A stretch of DNA of 64,000 nucleotides from Orobanche coerulescens (taxonomy: Eukaryota > Streptophyta > Magnoliopsida > Lamiales > Orobanchaceae): the NCBI GenBank assembly GCA_033398695.1, contig CM065802.1, forward strand, positions 206,665,096-206,729,095. The letters run 5' to 3'. Each line of letters starts with the position of its first letter. Within the stretch, counting starts at the first letter, position 1. This document shows, piece by piece, positions 1 through 11,159 of the stretch. Under the pieces are notes generated by a model. The model saw nothing but the letters and a program-made list of their open reading frames with translations, ran no database searches and was not told the origin of the DNA. The position numbers and the translations under genes are program-made.

Positions 1-1
1 T

Positions 2-1393
2 GCTACCCCATACTCCATTCACCTGGGGCCGAACAAAATGTATAAGGATTTGAAGCTATATTATTGGTGGGGTAATATGAAACGGGAAGTTGCAGAATTT
101 GTTTTGAGATATTTGACCTGTCAGCAGGTCAAGATTGAACATCAACGATCAGCAGGTGTGCTGAAACCACTCCCGATTCCTGAGTGGAAATGGGAGGACA
201 TATCGATGGATTTTATTATTAGCTTGTCGACGAGCCGTCGAGGTTTGAATACGATTTAGGTGATTGTGGATCGTCTAACCAAATCAGCCCACTTCTTAGA
301 GATTAAGGATACGTGGGGTCCTGAGAGGTTGGCCCAGCTGTTCATTAAAAAGATTTTAAGGCTGCATGGTACCCCTAAGAGTATTGTATCGGATCGTGAC
401 GGACGGTTCGTGTCACATTTCTGGAAGGCAGCTCATCGTGCGATGGGTACGCAGTTGAACTTCAGTACGGCATTTCATCCACAGACCGACGGTCAGTCCG
501 AGAGGACTATTCAAACTTTGGAGGATATGTTGAGGGCGTGTGCTCTCGATTGGAAGTACGATTGGGAAGCCCAACTACCTTTGGTGGATTTCACCTACAA
601 TAATAGTTGGCATGCTTCAATTAAGATGGCACCTTATGAGGCATTGTATGGCCGTCGTTGTAGGTCCCCTTTGTGTTGGGACGACTTGTCTGAATCCCTT
701 GCTACAGATCTTGATATGTTGTTAGCAGCTCGTGAGAAGATTACCCTGAATAAGAGTCGTCTATTAACGACTCAGAGCCGACAGAAATCGTATGCAGATA
801 ACTGACGAAGACTACTTGAGTTTGAGGTTGGTGATCATGTACTGGTAAAAGTGTCTCTCGCTCGAGGTGTTTTTCATTTTGGGAAGAAAGGCAAGCTGAG
901 TCCGAGGTATATTGGACCGTTTGAGATTTTGGAACGTGTAGGTGATCTAGCCTATCGTCTGGTGTTACCACCAACCTTGAGTCGGATTCACAACCTGTTT
1001 CATGTTTTACAGTTGAGGAAGTATGTGGCTGATCCGAGCCAAATTATTCAATTCGAAGAGGTCGAGATAGCCGATGATTATTCTTATGAAGAACGTCCTG
1101 TGCGGATACTCGAGTGGAGGATCAAAGAGTTGAGGAACAAGACGATTCCCTTATGGAAGATTCAATGGTCGAGACACGGAATCGAGGAGGCTGCGTGGGA
1201 AACTGAGGACAACATGCGGGAGAGATATCTCGAGTTGTTTACCTTTAGTTTCAGGGACGAAACTCCTTTTAAGGGGGGAGTATGTAATATCCGCCTGAAT
1301 TCTCGTCATTATTGTTGTATTTTTCGGATGATTCGAGTATTGTCGTATCATATCCGTATTTATTGTAATGAGTATATTGTTGAGATATACTAA
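2..1393 (+). pseudogene. G1: Ty3/gypsy pol 3' end (integrase + chromodomain), two nonsense codons
   Basis: One reading frame carries the end of a gypsy polyprotein, cut by the window edge. Visible in order are the integrase N-terminal region (TCQQVKIEHQ), the integrase core with VSDRDGRF and the DGQSERTIQTLEDML block holding the catalytic Glu, an SH3-like stretch (GPFEILERVGDLAYRL), and a C-terminal chromodomain (RPVRILEWRIKELRNK, then WETEDNM). A C-terminal chromodomain is characteristic of chromoviruses, and the 2.8-kb LTR suggests the Tekay/Del group. The frame is broken at 257-259, where TAG replaces the expected Trp, and at 803-805, where TGA replaces an expected Arg before RRLLEFEVGDHV. 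No frameshift is needed. Both lesions fit C-to-T change on one strand or the other. The frame runs a short way into the LTR before stopping. Confidence 0.93.
1271..1281 (+). other. Polypurine tract of G1
   Basis: A purine run (AAGGGGGGAGT) directly follows the last pol codons and ends one base before the TGTAATATCC start of the LTR. This is the expected plus-strand primer site and fixes the 3' LTR boundary. Confidence 0.85.
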
Positions 1394-1530
1394 ATCGAAT
1401 TGTTTATCTTTGTCATCCACTCTATAGTTGGTTATTAGATGTTGTTTGGAGAATTTCATTTTTTTTGACTATGTGTTTTGCCCTTAGCATACACTATGAT
1501 TTTAGATTTACACATGCTATGTGTGTAACA

Positions 1531-1840
1531 TTACATACGTAACACTTCAATGTTAACGTACGTAATGTGGTGTATCAGACAGCATCTCGCCTAGGTCCAT
1601 GTACGCCCGAGATTCTTGGTTCGATTGTGACATCCTAGTCAACGGCCATTACGTACGTAATGACTATGTGTTAGCATACGTAAAGTACGTTAGCTTTACG
1701 TACGTTATTTGGGCAACATACATAATGGTACATGTGTTTTTAGGCAGTAGCCTCTGGGGACTCGTTGCGTACGTAACCTCGGCAGGATTACGTACGTAAT
1801 GCTCCTAACGTACGCTATGATTTGGCCATAGCGTACGTAA
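1531..1840. repeat. U3 array of TWRCGYRCGYWA palindromes in G1
   Basis: About ten copies lie at 1531, 1554, 1649, 1672, 1681, 1696, 1765, 1788, 1806 and 1829, mostly as TTACGTACGTAA or TAACGTACGTAA. Spacing is irregular and the filler between copies is not repeated, so this is not a tandem satellite. The last copy ends 14 bp before the TATA box. Confidence 0.85.
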
Positions 1841-1854
1841 TGATAAATGCGGAT

Positions 1855-1860
1855 TATAAA
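1855..1860 (+). promoter_or_regulatory. TATA box of G1 LTR
   Basis: TATAAA lies in the context GGATTATAAAGGC, just downstream of the motif array. It is followed by a pyrimidine-rich leader (CAACCTCTCCCTCATAAAAC), as expected at the U3/R boundary. Confidence 0.65.
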
Positions 1861-3311
1861 GGCATGGCTTGCCTTTCATTTCTGCACGATCCAAACTCAA
1901 CCTCTCCCTCATAAAACCCATCCCCTACCTTACTAAATCGATCTTTGGCCCTTCCATCTTGTTTTAGAGCTCAGTCACTTGGATTGTAGCTTATTGATTG
2001 GAAGTTTAGAGTGCATTCTCGTAGTTGGATTGCAATCTTGCAGTTTTGGTGGTTGTTCTTCATTTCTTGAGGTATGTTGTACAATCCTACGCTATATGTT
2101 CATAGTAATGATGATATTGATATGGAATACTACACCTAGAGAGGAATTAATCAAGTAAAACATGATTGTGGTTAAGTTTTTTAAACACTTATTGAAGAAT
2201 ATAGTGGTTATGGTTTAAAATGAAGATGTTCTTGATGTTTTAATGATAATAATCATGTTATTAGAGTCATAGTCATATTGCTGGATTTATTAACATCATT
2301 GGGGCGGTGATGATCATAAGTTTCATTGTAGTTACATTAAAATCGATAAATTGATGACATAGGATATGTTAGAACACCATGTTAGGTATTAACCTACCTT
2401 GGGAAGAACTTGATGAATGTTGAAGATTAGGATGATGTTCTTATGGTTCCAAAAACCTAAAAGTTGAAATTTCATTTCTGTTTTGCCTTAGCAAAGTCGC
2501 TGGGATATGATAAAGGTTATTGATCAACACAACTATAACTTTTAACATATTCAAAGTTAATCCGATGTGTTGATAACTTAAGAATCTGTTGATCATCATA
2601 TTAATACGTTGATAGTGTTCTTAGGAAGATTATAACAATTATTGGTGATAATTTTATTATAGAATTAATGGTCGAATTCATTTACAATGATCATTGTGTA
2701 GTAGAAGACGTAAACGTGGTGAACCTAAAGAACTTGGCAAAACCAGTTTTTAAAAATGAACTTGGTGTATAATAATTCGTAAATGAAATGATAGAATGTT
2801 CGTTAGGATAGATGAACTGTTCGGGTAAGGTTACGGATGTTGTTTCCTATGAATTAATATCATTATCGTACGAATGTGTTGTTGAATGAGTTACGTTTCA
2901 TTCAAGGTTGCTTGTTCGAGTGAATATTATTAGTCGAGGATACCGCCCGTTTGAACATTCGAATAAGGACTATTCGTCTACGGAATTGAGGCAAGTTATC
3001 TTGCTTGGTTATAATGATAGTTGAATTCTTGTGAATATTATATGTTTCGTGTATACGTAATGTTCTATGAATCTGTGATTCATGATGTGATGTCGTTCTT
3101 GATCATATTACCATTTTGTGGTGGGATTGAATTCCCAATATCGCATTTGATACCATTGGTCTCATTGAGCATTGTTGTCACTTCGGTGAGTTCTCTCGAT
3201 TCTTGGATGAATGTGTAATTTGTTGAGCTTCATTGTCGTGTTGCATCGTGACATCTCTAGAGTCATATCTGCGTGCCGATTGATTATATGTAGGATTTTT
3301 ACCCGGGCACA

Positions 3312-4313
3312 TGAGGGTCAAGCGTGGATGTTTCCGCATTGGATCTTGCACACGAGACGTAGTTCATGAGGCTAATTAGGTACATCGCCCCATGTATATT
3401 ATGGATTCCGTATACGGGGTGAACATGTGCACGAACACATTTCCGGATCGGGCGTACTGTGACGTCCGTCTTGAGCCATGTTGATTGGTCATTCATATTC
3501 CATGTACGATTGGATATGTCCGACAGTTTGGGACTGACTGTTCATACGCCCGAGGGGTATGTTTAGTTGTCGGGTGTTTCTGTGAGATCATGTATATATA
3601 TGAATTATATAATATCATGAGAATTATTATCATGTATAGCTGACCCTGTGGTTTGGGCGAAATACTTGTATTTCAGGGCGAGGCAAGGGCAAGGAACACG
3701 TAGAGCACGATGACGGCGAAGGGTATTGAAGGATGCTAGTTCGGGGCCCCCAAGTCTTTTGTTGGTCGGTTATGTCTAAACTGTGAAATTTCATGTTTTC
3801 TTAGTTTATATAAAATTCAGACGATTGTATTATTATTGTTTTGGGTATATTCCATCTCCATATGTTTTATACCGGATTTGGATCTTGTGTACTGTTGTAT
3901 AAGTTGATATATACGGTACAAGCTCCTACTCGGGGTTATGATTAATATTTTGTGGTTCGGTACCACATTTATGGGATGTTTAAATTATGTTCTGGTATCG
4001 CCTAGTGGGTCCCGGTGTGGGGTCCACGACACTGTAATATCCGCCATTTTCGGGGTGTTACATTACGTACGTAATGCTCTACTCAGAGCTCACTGCCCCA
4101 ATCCATACGTAGGTTAACGTACGTAACACCTCCAATGTTACGTACGTAATCAATCAATAACGTACGCTATATGATCTATGTAGTGTACGCTAAAGCCTCT
4201 CCAGAGGCTACTGCCCCAACCAAAAGATATGATAACGTACATAACCTAAACATAAACGTACATTATCCAACACCAATTACGTACGCAATGCACTTGTTAG
4301 CGTACGTAACACG
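3312..4313. repeat. Duplicated 1002-bp block, copy 1
   Basis: This block matches 61978-62979 at exactly the same length. It contains the last 0.75 kb of the G1 LTR, the LTR/flank junction at 4062, and the following motif array. Comparing 3781-4313 by hand gives 24 substitutions in 533 bp and no indels; 19 are transitions. Confidence 0.9.
4063..4309. repeat. Array of TWRCGYRCGYWA palindromes beyond the G1 LTR
   Basis: Nine copies or close variants lie at 4063, 4115, 4138, 4158, 4181, 4233, 4254, 4277 and 4298. The array contains CAGAGGCTACTGCCCC, the reverse complement of a block found in the U3 of G1 and G4 (near GGCAGTAGCCTCTGG). This suggests part of an oppositely oriented LTR U3 that G1 entered. 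No TATA box lies close on either side. Confidence 0.75.
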
Positions 4314-4639
4314 TTCTGACAACCGCACGGTCTGAAGTCGGTACAACGATGCGACTACCCGACAAATCTCACGACTCCCATCTCGACAAAAAAGCTCTGA
4401 CGGTTCACAACGAGAACAATCATACGAAGAGAAACAACATACAGTGTCACACGCATAAGTACAAGATCAATATGACTAATGTGGCGCCAAGTTATACTCG
4501 ATGAAAACTACAACACGGTACATCATACCATACACAACTGAGAGAATTTCAAATATTCATCAATGGAACAAAATAACCGGCACAAAACGACAAATAATTC
4601 AAAATAACCGGAAACAGAAATCTTAGGTATTACACCACC

Positions 4640-4990
4640 TGCGACTCGCCGGAATCGCCGCCGCTGAAAGTCGCACATCCACCCTAGAACCGTCGCCTGT
4701 TTCCTATTCTGGAGTGCTGCTAGTCGCGTGCTGTGTGAGTGTGTGAGATTTTATGTTCGTGTGTGTGTGTTTTCTGCAAGTTTTATTATCGTCCGAGACA
4801 GATGAATTTAGAGAGAGTTGAGAACAATAGAGAGTGAGGCATATCGGGAGACAGAGAGTTGAGAGAGAGGGATGGGGAATGGTTGAGAGTAGTAGAATAT
4901 ATGATCTAATCTTTCTTTTCATCATGGGTGGGATTTTTTATCCCATTATTTTAGTCTAATTCTCATTTCAGCCCTCCTTATAAAAACTTC
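4640..4990 (-). promoter_or_regulatory. Promoter/leader-like stretch on minus strand
   Basis: Read on the minus strand, TTTTTATAAGG near 4985 is followed by about 250 bases of CT-rich leader-like sequence with many CTCTCT and CACACA runs. Then comes a GC-rich segment with an ATG near 4680 and a CAG/GTGGTG that could be a splice donor. No long ORF follows. It could be an LTR R region or a captured gene 5' end. Confidence 0.25.
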
Positions 4991-5281
4991 ATATTTTTAC
5001 CGAACCAGTTTCTATTATTTTAAATCTGAACACTTGTACTGAAGCTTTAAATTATAAATCAAGTAATTTATACTAATTTATTTTGGACTCAATATTGATA
5101 TTAAATTTTCATTACTATTTTAGGAGACGAGGACTAGAAACCTAAGATTTGAACTGCATTCGCATCTGAATTTTCAAGGATTATCATCGTATTTCGAGGG
5201 GTGAATTTTACGTTTATTTTATTTGATGCATGATGTTACTTGTATATATGCTTGTTTCTTGACAAAAATAGTTTTATGTAC

Positions 5282-5462
5282 AAAATTTGCATATAATTAC
5301 GTTGTAGCTTCCAATGAGTAGTAGGCATAATGTGCTCAAAGTTTGCATATTATTTACGTTGCAGCCTCTAATGAGTAATAGGCATACTGTGCTCAGAATT
5401 TACATGTTAATTACGTTGTAGCCTCCAACGAGTAGTAGGCAGTATGCACGAAGTTCGCATAT
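5282..5462. repeat. Minisatellite, about 57-bp unit x 3
   Basis: Three imperfect units share TTACGTTG(T/C)AGC(C/T)TC(C/T)AA(T/C)GAGTA followed by an ATAGGCAT-like segment. The GAGTA cores lie about 57 bp apart. Confidence 0.8.
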
Positions 5463-6270
5463 TAATGGCCCTCGGGCAAGCACCAGGTTCAGGCATGTCT
5501 TATCTACTTGACAATATGTATGTACTTAAATTTAACAAGTGTTCCTTCCTCACTGAGCGAGTTGAAAGCTCACCCCATTATTTAAACCTTCCAGGTTGAG
5601 GAGTCTGACGTGGCGTGATAATAATATTTATCTACTTCTTCATCTATTTTGTTTATTTAAAATTTTAACTTTGGCTTGAACGTCATGGTTGGATATTATG
5701 GATGTTTTGAAATATTGGGAATCTATTATATAGTTACTGTTGGGATTCGGTGCCTAAAACGAAGGCCCAGCGGAAGCGGTAAAACCAAAATTAATTCGAT
5801 CTGAATCCCTACGAGGATCGATCGAGCTACGTATACACGAATATTATACCAAACACAAGAGATATAGAAACTCACCCTTGTAGTCCGTTGATTAAATGGA
5901 TTCCTTCTCTTGAGCTATTCCCCAACCTTTAGATTGATTTCCCTACGATCCAATCCGCTCCAAGCTCTTGGATGATCCAACGCCTAAAATACCGCGTCTC
6001 TACTTGCCATGCGCCGGAGAAACAAACGGAACGATGATCATCTTGCTATCCTCCAAGGATACGACTAGAGCTAGGATGATGAAACTTTCTATGTGATTAT
6101 GACACTCTAAGTGTATAACTCACAACTCTTAATCAATCTATTGATATTCTCCAAGAACAACCAAGAACCAAAATGAAGAAAAGGAAGAAGAAGACTTGAG
6201 AATTATTTCTCTCTCTCTCTCTAGCTAAAGGAGCCGTGAGTTTCACTTAACAAAAGCAAGTGGAAGTCTT

Positions 6271-9200
6271 AAAGAGTGGAACAAATATACCTTCGGCAAC
6301 ATTTTTAAAAACGTTGAAAAACATCAAATGGAGGTCACCAAGGCCGAAGAGATTTTTGACTCGGATCCAACCATTGCCAACATGGTTAACCTTAAAAAAC
6401 ACAATGCGTCCCTTCTTCGCACGCTGTCTATGGAAGAGGCTTTTTGGAAACAAAAGGCTCGTATGAAATGGACAAGGGAAGGGGAAAGAAATAGCAAATT
6501 CTTCCATGATTTGGTTAAGAAAAAAAGGCACAACAGCCACATTCATAGCATTCATGATAATGGGTCCGTCATCACGGATGAGATTGGCATTCATCAATCG
6601 GCCGTTGGGTATTTTTCGAATTTATTAAAAAATGAACCGGTTGACATTGACCAATTTGACAAGGAGCTCATTAATAACAATATTCTTGATAGTGACAATC
6701 TTTTTTTGTGTTGTCCCCCTACCCTCGATGAGATTAAGAAAATTGTTTTTGATATGGAGGGGGATAGTGTTGCCGGTCCCGATGGCTTTAATGCGAAATT
6801 TTTTCAATCTTGTTGGGATATTATTAAAATTGATGTTTTGGAGGCGGTATTAGATTTTATTGGAGGGGCCGTTCTCTCTCAAGCGTTTTGCTCTACGTCT
6901 ATAACGCTCATTCCCAAAATCCCCTCCCCCAACTCTTGGAAAGATTTTAGACTAATTAGTTTGTGCAATACTACTTATAAAATCATTTCCAAAATTCTTA
7001 GCAAAAGGTTGAGCACTATCCTTCCTAGAATCATCAATCCCGCTCAATCGGGTTTCATTAAGGACCGGTTAATCACGGATAATATTCTCACGGCCTTAGA
7101 AGTCATCCATGACATATCTCGTTCTAAGGACAACTCGGTTATTAAACTTGATATGGAAAAAGCTTATGATAGGATTGATTGGGGGTTTCTCTTCAAAGTG
7201 CTTACTAGTTTTGGCTTTTCCCCTAATCTTATCAAATTAATTCGTCAATGTGTGTGCAATGCTTGGTTTTCTATTATTATTAATGGCTCTTACGTGGGTT
7301 TTTAAAAGTGAGAGGGGTCTTAGACAAGGGGATCCCTTATCCCCTCTCCTTTTATTTTAGCCGAGGATTACCTTTCAAGGAACATTGAGCATACTTTCAA
7401 TAAAAATCCGGCCATGTTTTTACTATTCGCAAAAACGTTCATATTACTCATCTTGCTTTTGCCGATGACATGCTCCTTTTGTTTATGCGTCTCACAATAT
7501 AATTATTTTGCTTAGACGTTGTCTCCAACATTTTGATGCGGTTTCGGGACAATAAATTAATAAAGCTAAGAGTACTTTTCTTATGCATAACCCGACATCC
7601 GGCGATGTCGCTCGGGTTAAGGATATTATGGGATTTTCTTTTTCGGAACTCCCCATGATCTACCTTGGTGTCCCTATTTGGAAAGGCAAACCCACTTTCA
7701 ATATGTTTAGTAATGCCATCCTTAAAATCCAAAACAAAATTTGCACTTGGAATCACCACCTCCTTTCTTTAGGAGGGAGGATCGAGCTAATAAAGTCGGT
7801 TCTTAATTCCATTCTTTTTTATAATCTTCAAGTTATCAAACCTCCGGCTAATGTTATCTTATTCTTTGAAAGACTTTTTAACAAGTTCCTTTGGGGTTCT
7901 AACGAGCGTAAGAAAAAATGCATTGGGCCGCTTGGAAAAGGCTTTGTTACCCTACTCATGAAGGTGGTATAGGGTGCCGTGACTTAAATGATTTAATCCA
8001 AGCGGAGTTTAAATTGTGGTGGAGATTTAGGACCAATAAGAATATTTGGTCTAACTTGCTTATGGCTAAATATTGTAAAGGCTCCACCCCATGGTGGTCA
8101 AACCTAATCCTTTTGATTCTCCCAATTGGAAAAGGTTATGTGCCGTTCGTGGGGAGGTTGATAAGTACATTTTTGGAATAGTGGTAATGCTAATTCATCT
8201 TTTGGCATGATAATTGGTGCGATTTTAGTCCCCTTTCGAATTTGTTTCCCACGAAATCTAAAGATTGTCTTAATAAATTTTGGAATAACGGGGAGTGGAA
8301 TTATTCCAAGCTTAAGGAGATCCTTCCCCAAGGCTATTGTGATTATATTTGCTCTCTTCCTTGTAATGTAGCCAATTGCAAACCGAGTTGGAAGCTTTCC
8401 TCTAACGGGGATTTCTCATTTAATAGTACTTGGGAGAAAGTCCGCCAAAAAAAACCCGCTCACTTTATTCTTAAGAGGTGTTGGAATTTTGCTATCACTC
8501 CAACCATCTCGGTGTTTATGGTCCGGGTTTTTAATAATTGGATCCCCACGCCCGATTGTTTGATTCGTAGGGGGATGGTGGCCGACACTCGGTGTTATTG
8601 TTGTAACGGAGATGAAACTCTCATTCACTTGTTTTGGGATGGACCCGTGGCTAGCAAAGTGTGGGACTTTTTCCATTCTTTGGTGGGGTGGCCGAAACTC
8701 ATCACCAAGGATCTCAATCTTATCTTCCCTTCTTGGTTCAACAAGACTTTTGGTAAGACTCATATATTTCATATCATTCCCGTGCTTATATGTTGGTTTC
8801 TATGGTGTTGTAGGAATGATAAAAGAATGAAGCAAATTCCATTCACGGTTGATCGTGTGTGTTCCCGGATATGGACGTACTTAAAATCCATCAAAGTCGA
8901 GGAAGAATCGGGTGCTTTTTTGGAAAGGGGCCGAGAATTTGGCGCTACTCTCGGTATTAATGCGAATATTAATTTCACGCGCAAAGTGGTTAGTGTTCGT
9001 TGGATGAAACCGGATCTCGGGTGGGTTAAACTCAACACAGATGGGGCGGCCAAAGGGAACCCGGGCATCGCGGCCGCGGGCGGGGTTCTTAGGGATCACT
9101 TTGGGTCGCCTCTCTTCTATTTTTGGGAATTCGTCGGGTTACAAACTAACACATTCGCGGAGTTGCATGCCATTTGGAGAGGGCTTCTTCTTTGTTTGGA

Positions 9201-9546
9201 GAAAGGTTTTGCTAATGTGTGGGTTGAAGTGGATTCTACCCTATCTCTCAAATTAATCAAGGAGAACTCATCATCTCCTTGGAATGTTCAAAGCTTAATT
9301 AGCAAAATTCATAAACTTCTTTCGTGCATGAATGTCCGCCTTTCCCACATCTATAGGGAAGGGAACTCGGTTGCCGACTTTTTTGCCAACCAAGGGTGCC
9401 TCCATCGAGATTATTTTTGTTCGGATGGCCATGATCTCAAGGGGAGGATCCTTGGCCTTATTCGGTTAGATAAAATGTGTTATCCATATTTACGATGCAA
9501 AAATATTTTCTTAGTTGGCTTTTGGTGGCCATCGTTTTTGATATAA
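6271..9546 (+). pseudogene. LINE ORF2 remnant: reverse transcriptase, zf-RVT, RNase H
   Basis: The frame is open from the truncation point to 7305. It holds RT blocks typical of plant non-LTR elements: AGPDGFNAKFFQSCW, LIPKIPSPNSWKDFRLISL, QSGFIKDRLITDNI and KLDMEKAYDRIDW. After a frameshift near 7305 come LRQGDPLSPLLF and, near 7455, the catalytic FADDM. Frames then break again around 7970 and 8180. From 8242 the frame runs 434 residues through a zf-RVT domain (RCYCCNGDETLIHLFW) into a plant RNase H of the RVT_3 type (KLNTDGAAKGNPG, then FAELHAIWRGL, WVEVDST and REGNSVADFFA). At least three frameshifts or stops leave it inactive. Confidence 0.93.
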
Positions 9547-9673
9547 TTTTGGGCGTGTAGAGGGATTCGTCCTCCCTCAATTTTTTGGGCGTGTAGTGGG
9601 ACTCGGCCCCCCACACTCGTTTTATTCCGTCTAATATATGTGGTGGTTTGTTTTAAAAAAAAAAAAAAAAAAA
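6271..9673 (+). mobile_element. 5'-truncated LINE (L1-type) in O's 3' LTR
   Basis: The insertion is flanked by a 7-bp target duplication, AAGTCTT, at 6264-6270 and 9674-9680. The intact right LTR of O has this site once. The 3' end is an A-run (9655-9675, overlapping the duplication) after a short 3' UTR in which a TTTTGGGCGTGTAG-type phrase is repeated. The 5' end begins inside ORF2, so ORF1 and the endonuclease are missing, as usual for 5' truncation during target-primed reverse transcription. Confidence 0.96.
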
Positions 9674-11120
9674 AAGTCTTTCATTTATTCCTTTATAAAC
9701 ATCTCCCCAAATCACCTTTCACATTATAATAAGAGATACCATATCTCTTAAGTCTTTGGTCTTCCATTTATAAAATGTAGACAAAGACTAAGTGGAAGGT
9801 TGGTGGAAGGGGTTGGCCATCTAGAAGAACCGGGATGAGTTTGGTTCGTTTCGGACTCCCATGAGTCTAAAAACATAAACTCCGATTCCGTTCTGATGTA
9901 TTTATATCGATGAATTAATCCAATTAATTAATCATATCAAATACATAATAACATAATTAATTTCTCCAAGAAATAATTATATCCATGTATTAAATTAATC
10001 ACCCAGTAATTTATTTAATTCATTAGGCCGTAAATCAATTTATCCAATAAATCAATTTAGACATCCAATGTCCTAATAAATTAGATATCCAATATCTAAT
10101 ATTCATAATGAGAGGATAAGCTTGATTCATTCCGTCGTCAATCCTATTGCGCGACTCGGTAGGTCCGTCTTAGTCAGCAATGGGAGGAACCAAAGAGTAG
10201 TAGCACCACCTAGCCAGCCTGGAGGCCTACACTGTACCCCAACTGAGAACGAATGATGGGATCATTCAAGAACCATTCTGTCGTGAATACCAGTATACGT
10301 ATAAATCCTTCTTTCAAATGTCCCGATCAAGTTAGGGTCACGGTCAGTCAAACCCTATCTGTACTTGACGCTATGCATGCGTTAATGCAAATCGATATCA
10401 TCGAGCTCTCGTGTATCCAATACAACTAGCTCCAATGATTTGGCCAAAGACTTATGATCTCATCTGCCAATAAATGCATAGGACATATAACCCGCTCACT
10501 AACGGGAGAAAGAATTCTATCATGGTATTCAGTAGGACCTGCTACTTGCCCGTCAAGATGCACGTCGAGGTTGACCCCCGTCTCCTGGTTTACAGGGTCA
10601 AACTACTCTAATGAAAATATTGACGTCACAAGCGCATCCCTACTAAATCCTCAAGTCGAAGGTTCACGAATACCTATCACAACCTTTCGATTCCGTCATT
10701 GACTATCCCGGAGCGTGCGACGAATCGAGGGTGAGTCGGTTCGAGTATACTAATCCAATTAGCATACCTATAACGTGTGCTCCCACTAACCATTAGCGTT
10801 CGACAGGCACTCTCCATCTCAAAGAACACATTATACAAGTCTTCACATAAACTTAACGCCCAGTCAAGTTTCATCGACTTGCGAATGATTAAGTATTTGA
10901 GCTATAAACCTTTCCAGTGCCGACCCCCTTGTCCAATAAGGAGTGGAACATTTTGCTCTCAAATACATGGACTAGTTTCTATATATATTTACGAGTTAGG
11001 AATGCCAGTAACTACCAGTAAATAAAGAAACATTTATTGCCTTATATAAATAATTTACATAATTACAAGTACAATGCCCTCAATAACCTCTGAGTGGCAT
11101 TCGAGGGCATACTCCTAACA

Positions 11121-11131
11121 ATCTCCCACTT
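11121..11131 (-). other. Polypurine tract of O
   Basis: On the minus strand AAGTGGGAGAT directly precedes the TGTTAGGAGTATGCC start of the 3' LTR. Confidence 0.85.
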
Positions 11132-11159
11132 GCACTCAATGCCACACACTATGGTACCT

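Larger units (their letters stand above)
1283..4062 (+). repeat. G1 3' LTR (about 2.8 kb)
   Basis: The LTR starts TGTAATATCC after the polypurine tract and ends CGGGGTGTTACA. The end was placed by analogy with element C. C's proven LTR end has the same order of blocks: GTGGGTCCC, then a CTGTAATAT stretch, then GGGTGTTACA. U3 runs to the TATA box at 1855-1860, and the rest is R/U5. No open frame is convincing inside it. The matching 5' LTR lies outside the window. The end is less certain than the start, because a second copy of this region (61978-62979) continues past the same junction into the same flank. Confidence 0.75.
4314..5737. other. Gene-free AT-rich flank of old LTR-like DNA
   Basis: No coding frame is convincing. 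GGTATTACA at 4624-4632 resembles an inverted LTR start (TGTAATACC). The stretch 5540-5610, with a block of the type ACTGAGCGAGTTGAAAGCTCACCCC followed by a TTCCAGGTTGAGG block, resembles the R/U5 region of plant chromovirus LTRs. The region is probably degraded LTR, but its ends could not be fixed. Confidence 0.4.
5738..11120 (-). repeat. O 3' LTR, split by the LINE
   Basis: The outer bases are TGTTGGGATTCGG (left) and ACTCCTAACA (right). The LINE and its duplicated target occupy 6271-9680. The remaining 1973 bp aligns with the 1991-bp right LTR. Confidence 0.93.

Noticed and set aside
1..1393. An endogenous pararetrovirus
   Set aside because: Integrase plus chromodomain and a flanking LTR identify a Ty3/gypsy retrotransposon; no movement-protein or caulimovirid features were seen.
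1283..1459. Minus-strand 102-codon frame at 1151-1459 and other small frames in LTRs
   Set aside because: Antisense or chance frames across the pol/LTR boundary with no protein-like features.
4033..4632. A separate 600-bp solo LTR (TGTAATATCC to GGTATTACA)
   Set aside because: The left part fits better as the end of the G1 LTR by comparison with C, and no target duplication was found.
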